Of a stretch of 5,463 nucleotides of DNA, positions 1 to 5,463 are shown piece by piece. Positions within the stretch are counted from its first letter, which is position 1; each line of letters begins with the position of its first letter. The stretch is from Anaerolineae bacterium (GTDB lineage Bacteria; Chloroflexota; Anaerolineae; JAADDB01): NCBI GenBank assembly GCA_015489285.1, contig WGAA01000191.1, positions 1 to 5,463 on the forward strand, read 5' to 3'. The translations under genes were made by a program, and so were the position numbers. The notes under the pieces are model-generated. The model had not been told where the DNA came from, searched no databases, and worked only from the letters and a program-made list of their open reading frames with translations.

Positions 1-436
1 CGTGAATTTCCTGGATCACCCGCGCCGCGACCCGGGGGTGCAGAATCGCCTCCCCGCGGGCCGCCTTACGGATGGCATCGGCCAACTCGTCGGGGGCCAC
101 GTCCTTCAGAAGGTAGGATATGGCCCCGGCGCGAATGGCGGGGAAGATGTGCTCATCGTCGTGATAGGAGGTCAGGACGATGATCTGGGTTCGCGGGCTC
201 ACGCGCTTCACCCGACGTGTGGCCTCCACGCCGTCCATCCCGGGCATGACCAGGTCCATAAGGACCACATCGGGGACGTGTTCCGCGGCCAAGCGTACCG
301 CTTCCTCCCCCGACGCGGCCTCACCGATGACGCGGATGTCCGATTGGGTCTCCAAAAAGGCCCGAACGCCCTGACGGACCACCGTGTGGTCGTCCACAAT
401 CAGCACGGTAATGGGTTGATTCGCCGACACCTTCAT
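1..436 (-). CDS. NarL/LiaR-family response regulator, receiver domain (3' end cut by window)
   Basis: This is the output half of a two-component system: it accepts a phosphoryl group from the adjacent kinase and then normally binds DNA. Reading down from the ATG at 436 gives 145 codons with no stop before the window edge. A complete REC fold is visible: acidic pair D15-D16 in IVDDH, phospho-acceptor D61 in VVLMDLVMPGMDG, switch Thr at T89 (VLTSY), and the conserved K111 in YLLKD. The text after K111 (DELADAIRKAARGE, then a helix ending ARVIQEIH) is the typical linker before a LuxR-type HTH, which would lie outside the window. The start is fixed by a GAGGAGGG site at 447-454 that overlaps the kinase stop codon, with 10 nt to the ATG and 16 nt between the genes. 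Translational coupling to the kinase is therefore likely. The HTH is inferred from family, not seen. Confidence 0.93.
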   Translation of the reverse strand, partial: MKVSANQPITVLIVDDHTVVRQGVRAFLETQSDIRVIGEAASGEEAVRLAAEHVPDVVLMDLVMPGMDGVEATRRVKRVSPRTQIIVLTSYHDDEHIFPAIRAGAISYLLKDVAPDELADAIRKAARGEAILHPRVAARVIQEIH

Positions 437-446
437 GAGTCCATAT

Positions 447-454
447 CCCTCCTC
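447..454 (-). promoter_or_regulatory. Ribosome binding site of the response regulator
   Basis: GAGGAGGG on the minus strand overlaps the TGA stop of the kinase (453-455) and lies 10 nt before the ATG at 436. It supports that start and suggests coupled translation. A second ATG only 2 nt after the site opens a three-codon frame (M-D-S-stop), whose TGA overlaps the real start codon as ATGA. Confidence 0.7.
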
Positions 455-1922
455 AAACGGGCGTCACTACCCGAATACGCGTTCCCTTGCCCGGCGTACT
501 CTCGATGTGCCACGTCCCTCCCAACTGCTGCACCCGTTCCTCCATGCTCTGCAAGCCGATGCCCTTACCCCACCGTTCCCGCACGTCGAACCCCCGACCG
601 TTATCCTCGACCTCCAACACCACCCGGTCCCCCTCCCACGTCAGGGACACCGTAGTCTCCGTCGCGGCGCTGTGTTTGGCCACGTTCGACAGGGCCTCCT
701 GAACGATGCGGAAAAGCGTCTGCTCCACGTGGAGGGGTAACGGCCGAGCCCCACGGGCCCGTACCACCCCACGGATGCCCGTCTGCTTCGACCAATCCGC
801 GACGTACGTGTTCAGAGCGGCCACCAGCCCCTTCCCTGCCAGGGCGGCCGGTCGCAGCTCCCGGATGAGCGCGGTCAACTCCTGTTGGGCCTGCTTGGCC
901 AGGCGTTCGGCCTCGGCCAAGTGCACCTTCGCCTGCCGGGGATCCCGGTCGATGAGGTTACGGGCGGCGGCCACCTGCATCGCGGTAGCAAAGACCTGCT
1001 GTTTGACGGAATCGTGCAGGTCCCGCGCCAGACGATGACGTTCCTCCATGGCGGCCAACTCCTGGCGCGCCTGCAAAAGGCCTTCCAGGGCCTCGGCCAT
1101 GCTGTTCAAGTGACGGGCCAATTGGCCCAGCTCATCCTGGGATGTGTCGTGGACCACCGCGGAGAAATCCCCTCGACGCCAGGCCTCCGACGCCTCAGCC
1201 AGCGCGCGCAAACGTCGCGCCAGCCCGCGCGCGGTGAGGAAACCGAACAGGGTGCCCACGGGAATGGTCAGCAAGAAAACGAGAAGGCCGCTGAAAAAGA
1301 GGGTGCTTACCACGGCCCGGGGGAACTCGTTCCACTCCTGGGGAACCCGGATATAGACGGCCAGCACCCCCACCACCGTCCCGGAGCGGTTCACAATGGG
1401 CGTCATCACGTACATATCCTGGGACGTGCGAATGGCCAAACGTCTGGGGTCGTGGACCCCGGCCAGGGCCGCCTGAAGGGGGGCCGAGGCCGCAGGAGCC
1501 AGGCACGTCTCCACCGGACGCCCCGGAGGGCAAGCGTCCTCCGGGTACGCGGCCACACTCCTGCCCCGGACATCGGTCACGGCCGCGAGAGCGATCATGG
1601 CCGGTCCGATATTCACGCGCAGGCGCCGCCGCGGGTCGGAGCTCTCCAGCGTTTGGCCTTTGACGAGGGCCTGTAGCCACCGCTGAATGTGCGCCGTGTC
1701 GGGAGGCGTCCTCTCCAGCGCCGGAGCGATCTCCCTAACCGATTCCTCGAACACGGGAACGAACAACCGGGGCACCAGGCCGGAGCGGGCAATGAGCCCC
1801 CAGGCGACCAGCAGGAGGATGACTTCCACCACCAGGATGGCCGCGCTGGTCACCAGGGTGTACGTCAACGTCAGTTTCCACTGCAAACGGCGAAATACAC
1901 GCAATCGCGAAAGAATCGACAT
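453..1922 (-). CDS. NarL/DesK-type membrane sensor histidine kinase
   Basis: A 489-residue sensor kinase that probably senses an envelope or extracellular signal and phosphorylates the downstream regulator. Domains in order: cytoplasmic N-terminus; TM1 about 17-44; extracytoplasmic sensor about 45-202, whose second half (AVTDVRGRSV to YVMTPIVNRSGTVVGVLAVY) looks like a Cache/PAS-like core; TM2 about 203-228; HAMP about 229-282; HisKA_3 dimerisation domain with phospho-His H303 in LARDLHDSVKQQ; and a HATPase_c domain with N-box N413 (RIVQEALSNVAKH), G1 box DNGRGF (440-445) and G2 box GKGIGL (452-457). The HDxxxQ motif (H303, D304, Q308) is the one used for phosphatase activity in NarX/DesK/LiaS-type kinases, so dual kinase/phosphatase function is likely. 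The sensor holds a close Cys pair, C131 and C140. The ATG at 1922 is the only start: an in-frame TGA lies just upstream (1938-1940), and GAGGTGGAG precedes the ATG by 8 nt. The ligand is unknown. Confidence 0.95.
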   Translation of the reverse strand: MSILSRLRVFRRLQWKLTLTYTLVTSAAILVVEVILLLVAWGLIARSGLVPRLFVPVFEESVREIAPALERTPPDTAHIQRWLQALVKGQTLESSDPRRRLRVNIGPAMIALAAVTDVRGRSVAAYPEDACPPGRPVETCLAPAASAPLQAALAGVHDPRRLAIRTSQDMYVMTPIVNRSGTVVGVLAVYIRVPQEWNEFPRAVVSTLFFSGLLVFLLTIPVGTLFGFLTARGLARRLRALAEASEAWRRGDFSAVVHDTSQDELGQLARHLNSMAEALEGLLQARQELAAMEERHRLARDLHDSVKQQVFATAMQVAAARNLIDRDPRQAKVHLAEAERLAKQAQQELTALIRELRPAALAGKGLVAALNTYVADWSKQTGIRGVVRARGARPLPLHVEQTLFRIVQEALSNVAKHSAATETTVSLTWEGDRVVLEVEDNGRGFDVRERWGKGIGLQSMEERVQQLGGTWHIESTPGKGTRIRVVTPV

Positions 1923-1930
1923 GGGCTCCG

Positions 1931-1939
1931 CTCCACCTC
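1931..1939 (-). promoter_or_regulatory. Ribosome binding site of the histidine kinase
   Basis: GAGGTGGAG on the minus strand ends 8 nt before the ATG at 1922. It overlaps the in-frame TGA (1938-1940) that rules out any longer N-terminus. It begins 6 nt after the foot of the intercistronic hairpin, so folding of that hairpin could influence ribosome access. Confidence 0.6.
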
Positions 1940-1945
1940 ACCTGT

Positions 1946-1986
1946 GAGGAGAGGGCGTCCACACGGTCCACCCGGACGCCCTCCTC
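1946..1986 (-). promoter_or_regulatory. Intercistronic hairpin between permease and kinase genes
   Basis: The plus strand reads GAGGAGAGGGCGTCC (1946-1960), a 13-nt loop (1961-1973), then GGACGCCCTCCTC (1974-1986). The arms form 13 base pairs interrupted by one 2-nt bulge, nine of them continuous and GC-rich. In the minus-strand mRNA it lies 16 nt after the permease TAG stop and just before the kinase ribosome binding site. Neither strand has a T-run after the stem, so it does not look like a standard intrinsic terminator. A role as mRNA stability element, partial attenuator or processing site that sets exporter versus kinase dosage is inference. Confidence 0.5.
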
Positions 1987-2002
1987 CAACACCCCCTGCA
2001 TT

Positions 2003-2893
2003 CTACACCGTAATGTCCTGACGGCGGAAAAACCATAGGCTCAGGCCCAGGAGGACGAGCGTGTACACCACCAGCAGCAGCGCGGCCACATTCGGCGAAA
2101 GAAGAGCGCTCCCCGCTTGCGTCTGCATCCCCACCTGGACTTGCGTCTCCGCGGCCGGCGAAACCAGTTGCATCAAACTCTTGGAAAGCATCGTCGGCAG
2201 GAAACGGGCCCCCCGGGCGATGTCCGGGGAGAAGAGCGCGAGCAGCTCCACGATCAGGTTCTCCACCAGGAGGGAATACGCCATGCTCACCCCGATAGCC
2301 ACCATCGTCGAACGGCTCACCACCGCCAGGAACAGGGTCAACGCCGCGTACGGCAACAGGGTCAGCGCCGTTCGCAAGAAATTCAGCACAAAGGTGAGCA
2401 AGGAGATCTCCTTCAGGGGAAGGCCCCCCATTTCCAGGTACGTGAAGACCCCCGTTACCCCGCCCCCCACGACAAGAGCCGTGAGCACGAGGAGGAGCAA
2501 CGCCAGGACGATGACCGCGCTCTTGGCCAGCAGGTAGGCCGTCCGCGCCACCCCTCGACTGAGCCAGAAATGGAGGGTATGCCACGTGTACTCTTGAGCG
2601 ACGAACGCCCCCACAAGCACGGCCACGAACATGCCCCCCAGCTCCCCGCCGTTGGCAAAGGTGAACGCGCTGTACAGGCCTGCGGGCCAGTACAGGGAGC
2701 GACGGAACGCCTCGATGGCCTCCGGCGGCGTCCCCGGAGTGCCCCCCTTATTCAGGGCAGCGATGAGCGCGACGTAAATGACTCCCATAAAGAGGGCCAG
2801 GATGCCCAATTCCGCCCAGAGAAGGGCCCGACCGAACAGCTTACGACGTTCTACAGCGACGAGACGAGTGAAATAGGTCCAAGTGCGGTTCAT
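2003..2893 (-). CDS. ABC-2 type transporter permease
   Basis: A 296-residue integral membrane subunit that should form the export channel with the ATPase encoded just upstream. About six hydrophobic segments can be picked out: roughly 26-47, 76-100, 119-148, 164-190, 192-213 and 268-289. The stretch at about 101-124 (QEYTWHTLHFWLSRGVART, then LLAK) matches the conserved cytoplasmic motif of ABC-2 permeases, usually E-x-x-x-G-T-L-R-x-x-L-S-R-x-x-x-R, here with His in place of the usual Gly. The N-terminal VAVERRKLFGR is the usual amphipathic lead-in. The ATG at 2893 follows the ATPase stop by 13 nt with GGAGGG (2901-2906) 7 nt before it, so translation is probably coupled. The protein belongs to the broad family that moves antibiotics, peptides, lipids or polysaccharides, and the sequence does not say which. 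Confidence 0.88.
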   Translation of the reverse strand: MNRTWTYFTRLVAVERRKLFGRALLWAELGILALFMGVIYVALIAALNKGGTPGTPPEAIEAFRRSLYWPAGLYSAFTFANGGELGGMFVAVLVGAFVAQEYTWHTLHFWLSRGVARTAYLLAKSAVIVLALLLLVLTALVVGGGVTGVFTYLEMGGLPLKEISLLTFVLNFLRTALTLLPYAALTLFLAVVSRSTMVAIGVSMAYSLLVENLIVELLALFSPDIARGARFLPTMLSKSLMQLVSPAAETQVQVGMQTQAGSALLSPNVAALLLVVYTLVLLGLSLWFFRRQDITV

Positions 2894-2900
2894 GATCTCT

Positions 2901-2906
2901 CCCTCC
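2901..2906 (-). promoter_or_regulatory. Ribosome binding site of the permease
   Basis: GGAGGG on the minus strand directly follows the ATPase stop codon (2907-2909), with 7 nt to the permease ATG. It fixes the permease start and supports one transcript for both exporter subunits. Confidence 0.6.
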
Positions 2907-3620
2907 TCAATTCCCTTCGATAACGCTCAGGAACACGTCTTCCAGATCTCGCCTGCCCCGTAAGAGCTCCTGAACGGTCCCTTCGGCCAGAATCCTCCCG
3001 TGGTGGAGGATGGCCACCCGATCGCAAATCTGCTCGACTTCGTGCAGGAGGTGGCTGCTGAGGAAGATCGTGGTCCCCTCATCGGCCAGCCTCCGCAGGA
3101 GCTCCCGCATCTCCTTCATGCCGATGGGGTCCAGGCCGCTCGTGGGCTCGTCCAGGATGAGCAATTTGGGACGATGCAAGAGGGCCGCGGCCAGCCCCAG
3201 CCGTTGCTTCATCCCGGTAGAGTAAGTCTTGACCCGGCGATGGGCCGCGTCGCGCAGCCCGACCTGTTCCAGGATCTCTTCGATCCGGCGGTCGTCCACC
3301 TCGGGGTACAGGTGAACCAGAAGGCGCAGGTTCTCCCGACCGGAGAGGTAGGGGACGAACCCAACGGGGGGGATGAGGGTGCCCACGCGGCGCAAAGGGG
3401 CCGTGTGGGTGGGGGTGACTTCGTCGCCGAGGATTTCCACCCGCCCCTCCGTGGGGTAGAGGAGTCCGACCAGCATGCTGATGGTCGTCGTCTTCCCGGC
3501 ACCGTTGGGCCCGAGGAAGCCGAAAAGCTCCCCCTCGTTCACCCGCAGGTTCACGTGGTCCACAGCCAGGACATCCCCGAAACGCTTGGTCAGCGAGAAG
3601 GTCTGCAAGATCGCTTCCAT
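2907..3620 (-). CDS. ABC transporter ATP-binding protein (BcrA/DrrA-like)
   Basis: A 237-residue cytoplasmic ATPase that powers the adjacent ABC-2 permease. The motifs are in order: A-loop region F14-G15; Walker A GPNGAGKTT (37-45, K43); signature YSTGMKQR (133-140), the ABC-2 exporter form of LSGGQ; Walker B LLILDE (153-158) with catalytic E158; D-loop SGLD (161-164); and switch His H190 in FLSSHLLHEVE. The ending LEDVFLSVIEGN is the usual tail of drug-type exporter ATPases, which stop near 230-310 residues. One point is odd: the Q-loop reads TLIPPVGF (81-88), where relatives usually have I-E-E-P or a Gln. The reading frame stays open through a seven-C run there. The ATG at 3620 has an AAAGGAGG site 5 nt upstream (3626-3633). 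As first gene of the four-gene unit it follows the promoter at 3670-3698. Substrate unknown; drug or lipid export is plausible. Confidence 0.94.
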   Translation of the reverse strand: MEAILQTFSLTKRFGDVLAVDHVNLRVNEGELFGFLGPNGAGKTTTISMLVGLLYPTEGRVEILGDEVTPTHTAPLRRVGTLIPPVGFVPYLSGRENLRLLVHLYPEVDDRRIEEILEQVGLRDAAHRRVKTYSTGMKQRLGLAAALLHRPKLLILDEPTSGLDPIGMKEMRELLRRLADEGTTIFLSSHLLHEVEQICDRVAILHHGRILAEGTVQELLRGRRDLEDVFLSVIEGN

Positions 3621-3625
3621 TGTCT

Positions 3626-3633
3626 CCTCCTTT
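3626..3633 (-). promoter_or_regulatory. Strong ribosome binding site of the ABC ATPase
   Basis: AAAGGAGG on the minus strand lies 5 nt before the ATG at 3620. It is a near-consensus site and confirms the start of the first gene in the unit. Confidence 0.75.
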
Positions 3634-3651
3634 GAATCCGTCCGTGAGTAA

Positions 3652-3663
3652 GTGACCGGTTAC
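3652..3663 (-). promoter_or_regulatory. Near-palindrome at the predicted transcription start (possible operator)
   Basis: The minus strand reads GTAACCGGTCAC, a dyad with perfect core ACCGGT and 10 of 12 positions symmetric. It begins about 7 nt downstream of the -10 element, so it would cover the transcription start. That is a common place for a repressor operator. No regulator that binds it is identified. The response regulator of this unit is one candidate, but a chance dyad is possible. Confidence 0.35.
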
Positions 3664-3669
3664 GCCTTC

Positions 3670-3698
3670 ACTGTAGCACGAAGCGCGTTCCCTGTCAT
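3670..3698 (-). promoter_or_regulatory. Candidate sigma70/sigmaA promoter for the ABC/two-component unit
   Basis: On the minus strand the -35 ATGACA (3693-3698) matches TTGACA at 5 of 6 positions. A 17-nt spacer follows, then the -10 TACAGT (3670-3675), which matches TATAAT at 4 of 6. The -10 is preceded by TGC (3676-3678), giving an extended TGnTAnnnT element. Predicted transcription starts near 3663, about 43 nt before the ATPase start codon, leaving a short leader with a strong ribosome binding site. It lies in the only intergenic gap of the window large enough for a regulated promoter. Confidence 0.6.
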
Positions 3699-3751
3699 CG
3701 GTCCAAAGGAGGATCCGACCTAAGACCGGAGATGGATTTGCGAGGGGGAGT

Positions 3752-4957
3752 TCAGGAGGAAGGGGAGAGGGTGGCCCACAACGATGCCACGAAGATGAGG
3801 AGGAGGGCGTAGAGGTTTATCGAGGTCAGGGGGACGAAGGTGTACACCGCAGGAAGGTAACGGTAATACGCGGGCCAATCCACACTGGCCCCCACCAGTG
3901 CGATGAACAGAAGGCCCCCCACCAGCGCCCCCCGGGGATGGGAGCGGAGTTGGACGAAGGTGAGGACCGCGACGGGGAAAAGGTATACCACGTGGTGCAG
4001 GTACGCGTAGGGCGCCGCCATGATCATCCACGCCACGTAGGCCAGCAGGAGGAGGCCCGACATCCCTTTGGGGCCCCTCCACAGGTGCACGAAAAGGAGA
4101 AGGGCCAGCAGGACTGCGAGGGTGAAAAGGGTGAGGACGGCCGCTGTGGACGTCTCCCCCAGGAAGCGCGCCCAAAGGCCGGCCAGGGAGAAATTCGGCT
4201 CCGCGGCAGGGCCGAACAGGCCGGGGACGGCCCGAGCGTAGCCGCTGCTGTAGGAGAACGCTCCAAAATCCCCCCAGGCTCGTCCACCACCCCCGAGGAA
4301 CGTGGGCAGGCTGAAAAGGATGCCTCCCGCAAGGAACCCGACCAAAGCTCGATACCGCCGTTCGATGAGGAAGTATAGGAGGAGTACCGCGGGCATCAAC
4401 TTCACCAGGGCCGCCGCGGCCAAAGCCACGCCCCCCCAAAACGCCCGCCCCTGCCGCAAAGTCGTGTACAAGGCCACAACGATGAACGCCAACACGGGCA
4501 AATTCACCTGCCCCATGCGCACATTGTTGTCAAAGGGCAGCAGAAAAAGGAGAAGCCCTGCCCAGGCCCACGGCCACAGGGGCTCTTCCTCTTCCCCTTT
4601 CACCAGCCCCACGGTGTACCAGAGGATGGGGATGAGCGCAAGGGCCAGCACAACCGTCCACGCGCGGGCTGCCCACACGGGAGGCAAATACGCCAGGGGG
4701 CTCAGGTAGAAAGCCAAAAGGGGAGGGTAGAGATAGGGGAAGATGTGGGCCGAGACGCCCAGGGATTGGGCCATCTGCTGGAGGGTATGGGCGTCGTATA
4801 TCCCCTCGGGAAAGGCGCGGGCGGCAAAGTAAAAGGAGAGGAAATCGGTGGGGATGCGCCCCACCAACAAAGGTGGCAGGACCCACTTCGCCCAGAACAC
4901 GAGAAGCAACGCGCCCAGGGCCATAAGGTGAAATCGCCGTGCCCGTTCCTGCGCCAT
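3752..4957 (-). CDS. GT87-family (DUF2029) membrane glycosyltransferase
   Basis: A 401-residue polytopic membrane protein of the GT-C fold, similar in style to mycobacterial PimE-type mannosyltransferases, which transfer a sugar from a polyprenyl-phosphate donor on the outer face of the membrane. Visible family hallmarks are IPTDFLSFYFAARAF at 35-49 with D38 as probable catalytic Asp, YLYPPLLAFYLSPLAYLP at 75-92, GQVN at 149-152, LVKLMP (184-189) with K186 and P189, and NFSLAGLW at 255-262. About ten hydrophobic segments alternate with short charged loops. Length fits the family (about 400-450). The ATG at 4957 is chosen because AAGGAGG (4963-4969) sits 5 nt before it and the upstream SDR ends 11 nt earlier. 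The same frame is open further upstream, but that extension lies wholly in SDR coding sequence and is compositionally unlike a protein. Sugar, acceptor and product are unknown. Confidence 0.87.
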   Translation of the reverse strand: MAQERARRFHLMALGALLLVFWAKWVLPPLLVGRIPTDFLSFYFAARAFPEGIYDAHTLQQMAQSLGVSAHIFPYLYPPLLAFYLSPLAYLPPVWAARAWTVVLALALIPILWYTVGLVKGEEEEPLWPWAWAGLLLFLLPFDNNVRMGQVNLPVLAFIVVALYTTLRQGRAFWGGVALAAAALVKLMPAVLLLYFLIERRYRALVGFLAGGILFSLPTFLGGGGRAWGDFGAFSYSSGYARAVPGLFGPAAEPNFSLAGLWARFLGETSTAAVLTLFTLAVLLALLLFVHLWRGPKGMSGLLLLAYVAWMIMAAPYAYLHHVVYLFPVAVLTFVQLRSHPRGALVGGLLFIALVGASVDWPAYYRYLPAVYTFVPLTSINLYALLLIFVASLWATLSPSS

Positions 4958-4962
4958 GCCCT

Positions 4963-4969
4963 CCTCCTT
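4963..4969 (-). promoter_or_regulatory. Ribosome binding site of the GT87 gene, deciding its start
   Basis: AAGGAGG on the minus strand begins at the last base of the SDR stop codon (4969-4971) and lies 5 nt before the ATG at 4957. It favours the 401-residue product over a 484-residue frame opening at 5206 inside the SDR gene, and points to coupled translation. Confidence 0.7.
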
Positions 4970-5463
4970 CACGTAAGCGCCCGCACCATGCCTCCATCCA
5001 CTTGCAAGAGGACACCGTTGACGAAGCTGGCCTTTTCCGAGGCCAGGAAGGCAACGACCGGACCAAACTCCTCGGGCCGTCCCAAACGCCCCAGCGGAAT
5101 CTGGGAAACCCAGGACGCCTGAGCCTCCTCCAGGGAAATCCCCTGGGCCTCCGCGTTCTTGCGGAAGAGGTTCACGAGGCGTTCGGTGAGAATGGGGCCG
5201 GGACAAACCGCGTTGACGGTGATGTTGTAGGGGCCCAGCTCCCGGGCGAGGGTCTTGATCATGCCGTGGACCCCGGCCCGGACCGCGTTGGAAAGGATGA
5301 GGCGGTCCAGCACATACTTGGCGGAGACGGAGGTGATGGCGATGATCCGCCCCTGACCCGAGGCTTTCAGGTGGGGTAAAGCGACCTTAATGAGACGTTG
5401 GGTGCTGAGGAAGTTCAGGTTGAACGCGGCCAGCCAATCCTCCTCGTCGAAATCCTCGAACAC
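4969..5463 (-). CDS. Short-chain dehydrogenase/reductase, C-terminal part (5' end beyond window)
   Basis: A 164-residue fragment of an NAD(P)-dependent Rossmann-fold oxidoreductase of the SDR family, of the 3-oxoacyl-ACP-reductase-like kind. The reading frame is open to the window edge. Its first codon here (GTG, 5461-5463) is most likely an internal Val, because the N-terminal TGxxxGIG cofactor site and NNAG motif must lie outside. Seen here: the conserved Asn in FNLNFLS (N17 of the fragment), strand plus catalytic Ser in IIAITSVS (S45), the cofactor loop NAVCPGPILTER, the LGRLGRPEEF motif and the C-terminal FVNGVLLQVDGGM. The usual YxxxK is replaced: the aligned residues are S58 and R62 in ILSNAVRAGV. 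A divergent SDR subgroup with SNAVRAG at this place is familiar to me, but its reaction is not clear. The gene stops 11 nt before the glycosyltransferase. Substrate unknown. Confidence 0.9.
   Translation of the reverse strand: MFEDFDEEDWLAAFNLNFLSTQRLIKVALPHLKASGQGRIIAITSVSAKYVLDRLILSNAVRAGVHGMIKTLARELGPYNITVNAVCPGPILTERLVNLFRKNAEAQGISLEEAQASWVSQIPLGRLGRPEEFGPVVAFLASEKASFVNGVLLQVDGGMVRALT

Noticed and set aside
435..446. Three-codon frame M-D-S-stop overlapping the response regulator start as ATGA
   Set aside because: Its ATG is only 2 nt from the ribosome binding site, too close for efficient initiation. It is probably a chance overlap, though a small coupling effect is possible.
885..1676. 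Long open frame on the plus strand opposite the histidine kinase (263 codons)
   Set aside because: It runs antisense to a kinase with all motifs intact, is rich in Gly, Arg, Gln and His, and has no recognisable domain. It is a shadow frame of GC-rich coding sequence.
1735..2001. Minus-strand frame of 88 codons spanning the permease/kinase gap
   Set aside because: It continues out of frame into the kinase gene, whose product is clear. The SD-like sequence before it is part of the hairpin stem.
2117..2923. Long open frame on the plus strand opposite the permease (268 codons)
   Set aside because: Composition is highly hydrophilic and rich in Arg, Gln, His and Glu, with no domain. It mirrors the permease and has no credible start signal.
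3704..3712. CAAAGGAGG on the plus strand, resembling a ribosome binding site for a plus-strand gene
   Set aside because: The next ATG (about 3731) is too far away, and the frame that follows runs antisense into the GT87 gene with no protein-like features.
3698..3718. Small dyad TCGGTCC / GGATCCGA between the GT87 gene and the ABC promoter, considered as terminator
   Set aside because: Only seven pairs with a bulge, no T-run after it in either direction, and it touches the -35 element. Too weak to call as a terminator, though an upstream operator is not excluded.
4958..5206. N-terminal extension of the GT87 frame to 484 residues
   Set aside because: The added 83 residues lie entirely within SDR coding sequence, look unlike a folded domain, and the strong ribosome binding site lies at the ATG at 4957.
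1..5463. Search for an undescribed defence, mobile or RNA-based system
   Set aside because: No repeats arrays, transposase, integrase, nuclease, toxin-like small gene or structured RNA beyond the hairpins listed could be seen. Known families explain the coding content.

Overview
The window is a GC-rich bacterial segment. All five genes read on the minus strand, so gene order below runs from high to low coordinates. Bacterial origin is supported by strong GGAGG-type ribosome binding sites, a sigma70/sigmaA-like promoter, a NarL/LiaR-type two-component pair and a BcrA-type ABC-2 exporter. The gene mix and protein style (GC-rich, GT87 transferase, ABC-2 plus NarL-type two-component system) would fit Chloroflexota or another GC-rich, possibly thermophilic lineage. 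That placement is a low-confidence impression, because the window holds no phylogenetic marker.

Region A (5463 to 3752): the 3' part of a short-chain dehydrogenase/reductase (SDR) whose N-terminus lies beyond the window, followed 11 nt later by a GT87-type polyprenyl-phosphate-dependent glycosyltransferase with many membrane segments. The ribosome binding site of the second gene abuts the stop of the first, so they are probably co-transcribed. The SDR has lost the classical YxxxK catalytic pair (SxxxR instead).

Region B (3751 to 3621): a 131-nt intergenic stretch with no obvious terminator. It holds a good candidate promoter (-35 ATGACA, 17-nt spacer, extended -10 TGC-TACAGT) and a near-palindrome, GTAACCGGTCAC, at the predicted transcription start.

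Region C (3620 to 1): a four-gene unit of ABC ATPase, ABC-2 permease, NarL-type sensor histidine kinase and response regulator. The response regulator is cut by the window edge inside the linker, before its expected HTH domain. The spacings are 13, 80 and 16 nt; the 80-nt gap carries a long imperfect hairpin just upstream of the kinase ribosome binding site. This layout resembles known modules that pair a two-component system with an ABC exporter (for example Bacillus YvfRSTU or the linearmycin-resistance Lnr system). The likely working model is that the membrane kinase senses an envelope or drug signal, phosphorylates the regulator, and the regulator adjusts expression of the exporter. The substrate cannot be told from sequence.

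No stretch longer than 300 bases lacks a gene. I saw no tRNA, rRNA, CRISPR array, insertion sequence or attachment site. I found no clearly new biological system. The points most worth a second look are the altered SDR active site, the altered Q-loop of the ATPase, the promoter/palindrome region and the intercistronic hairpin.
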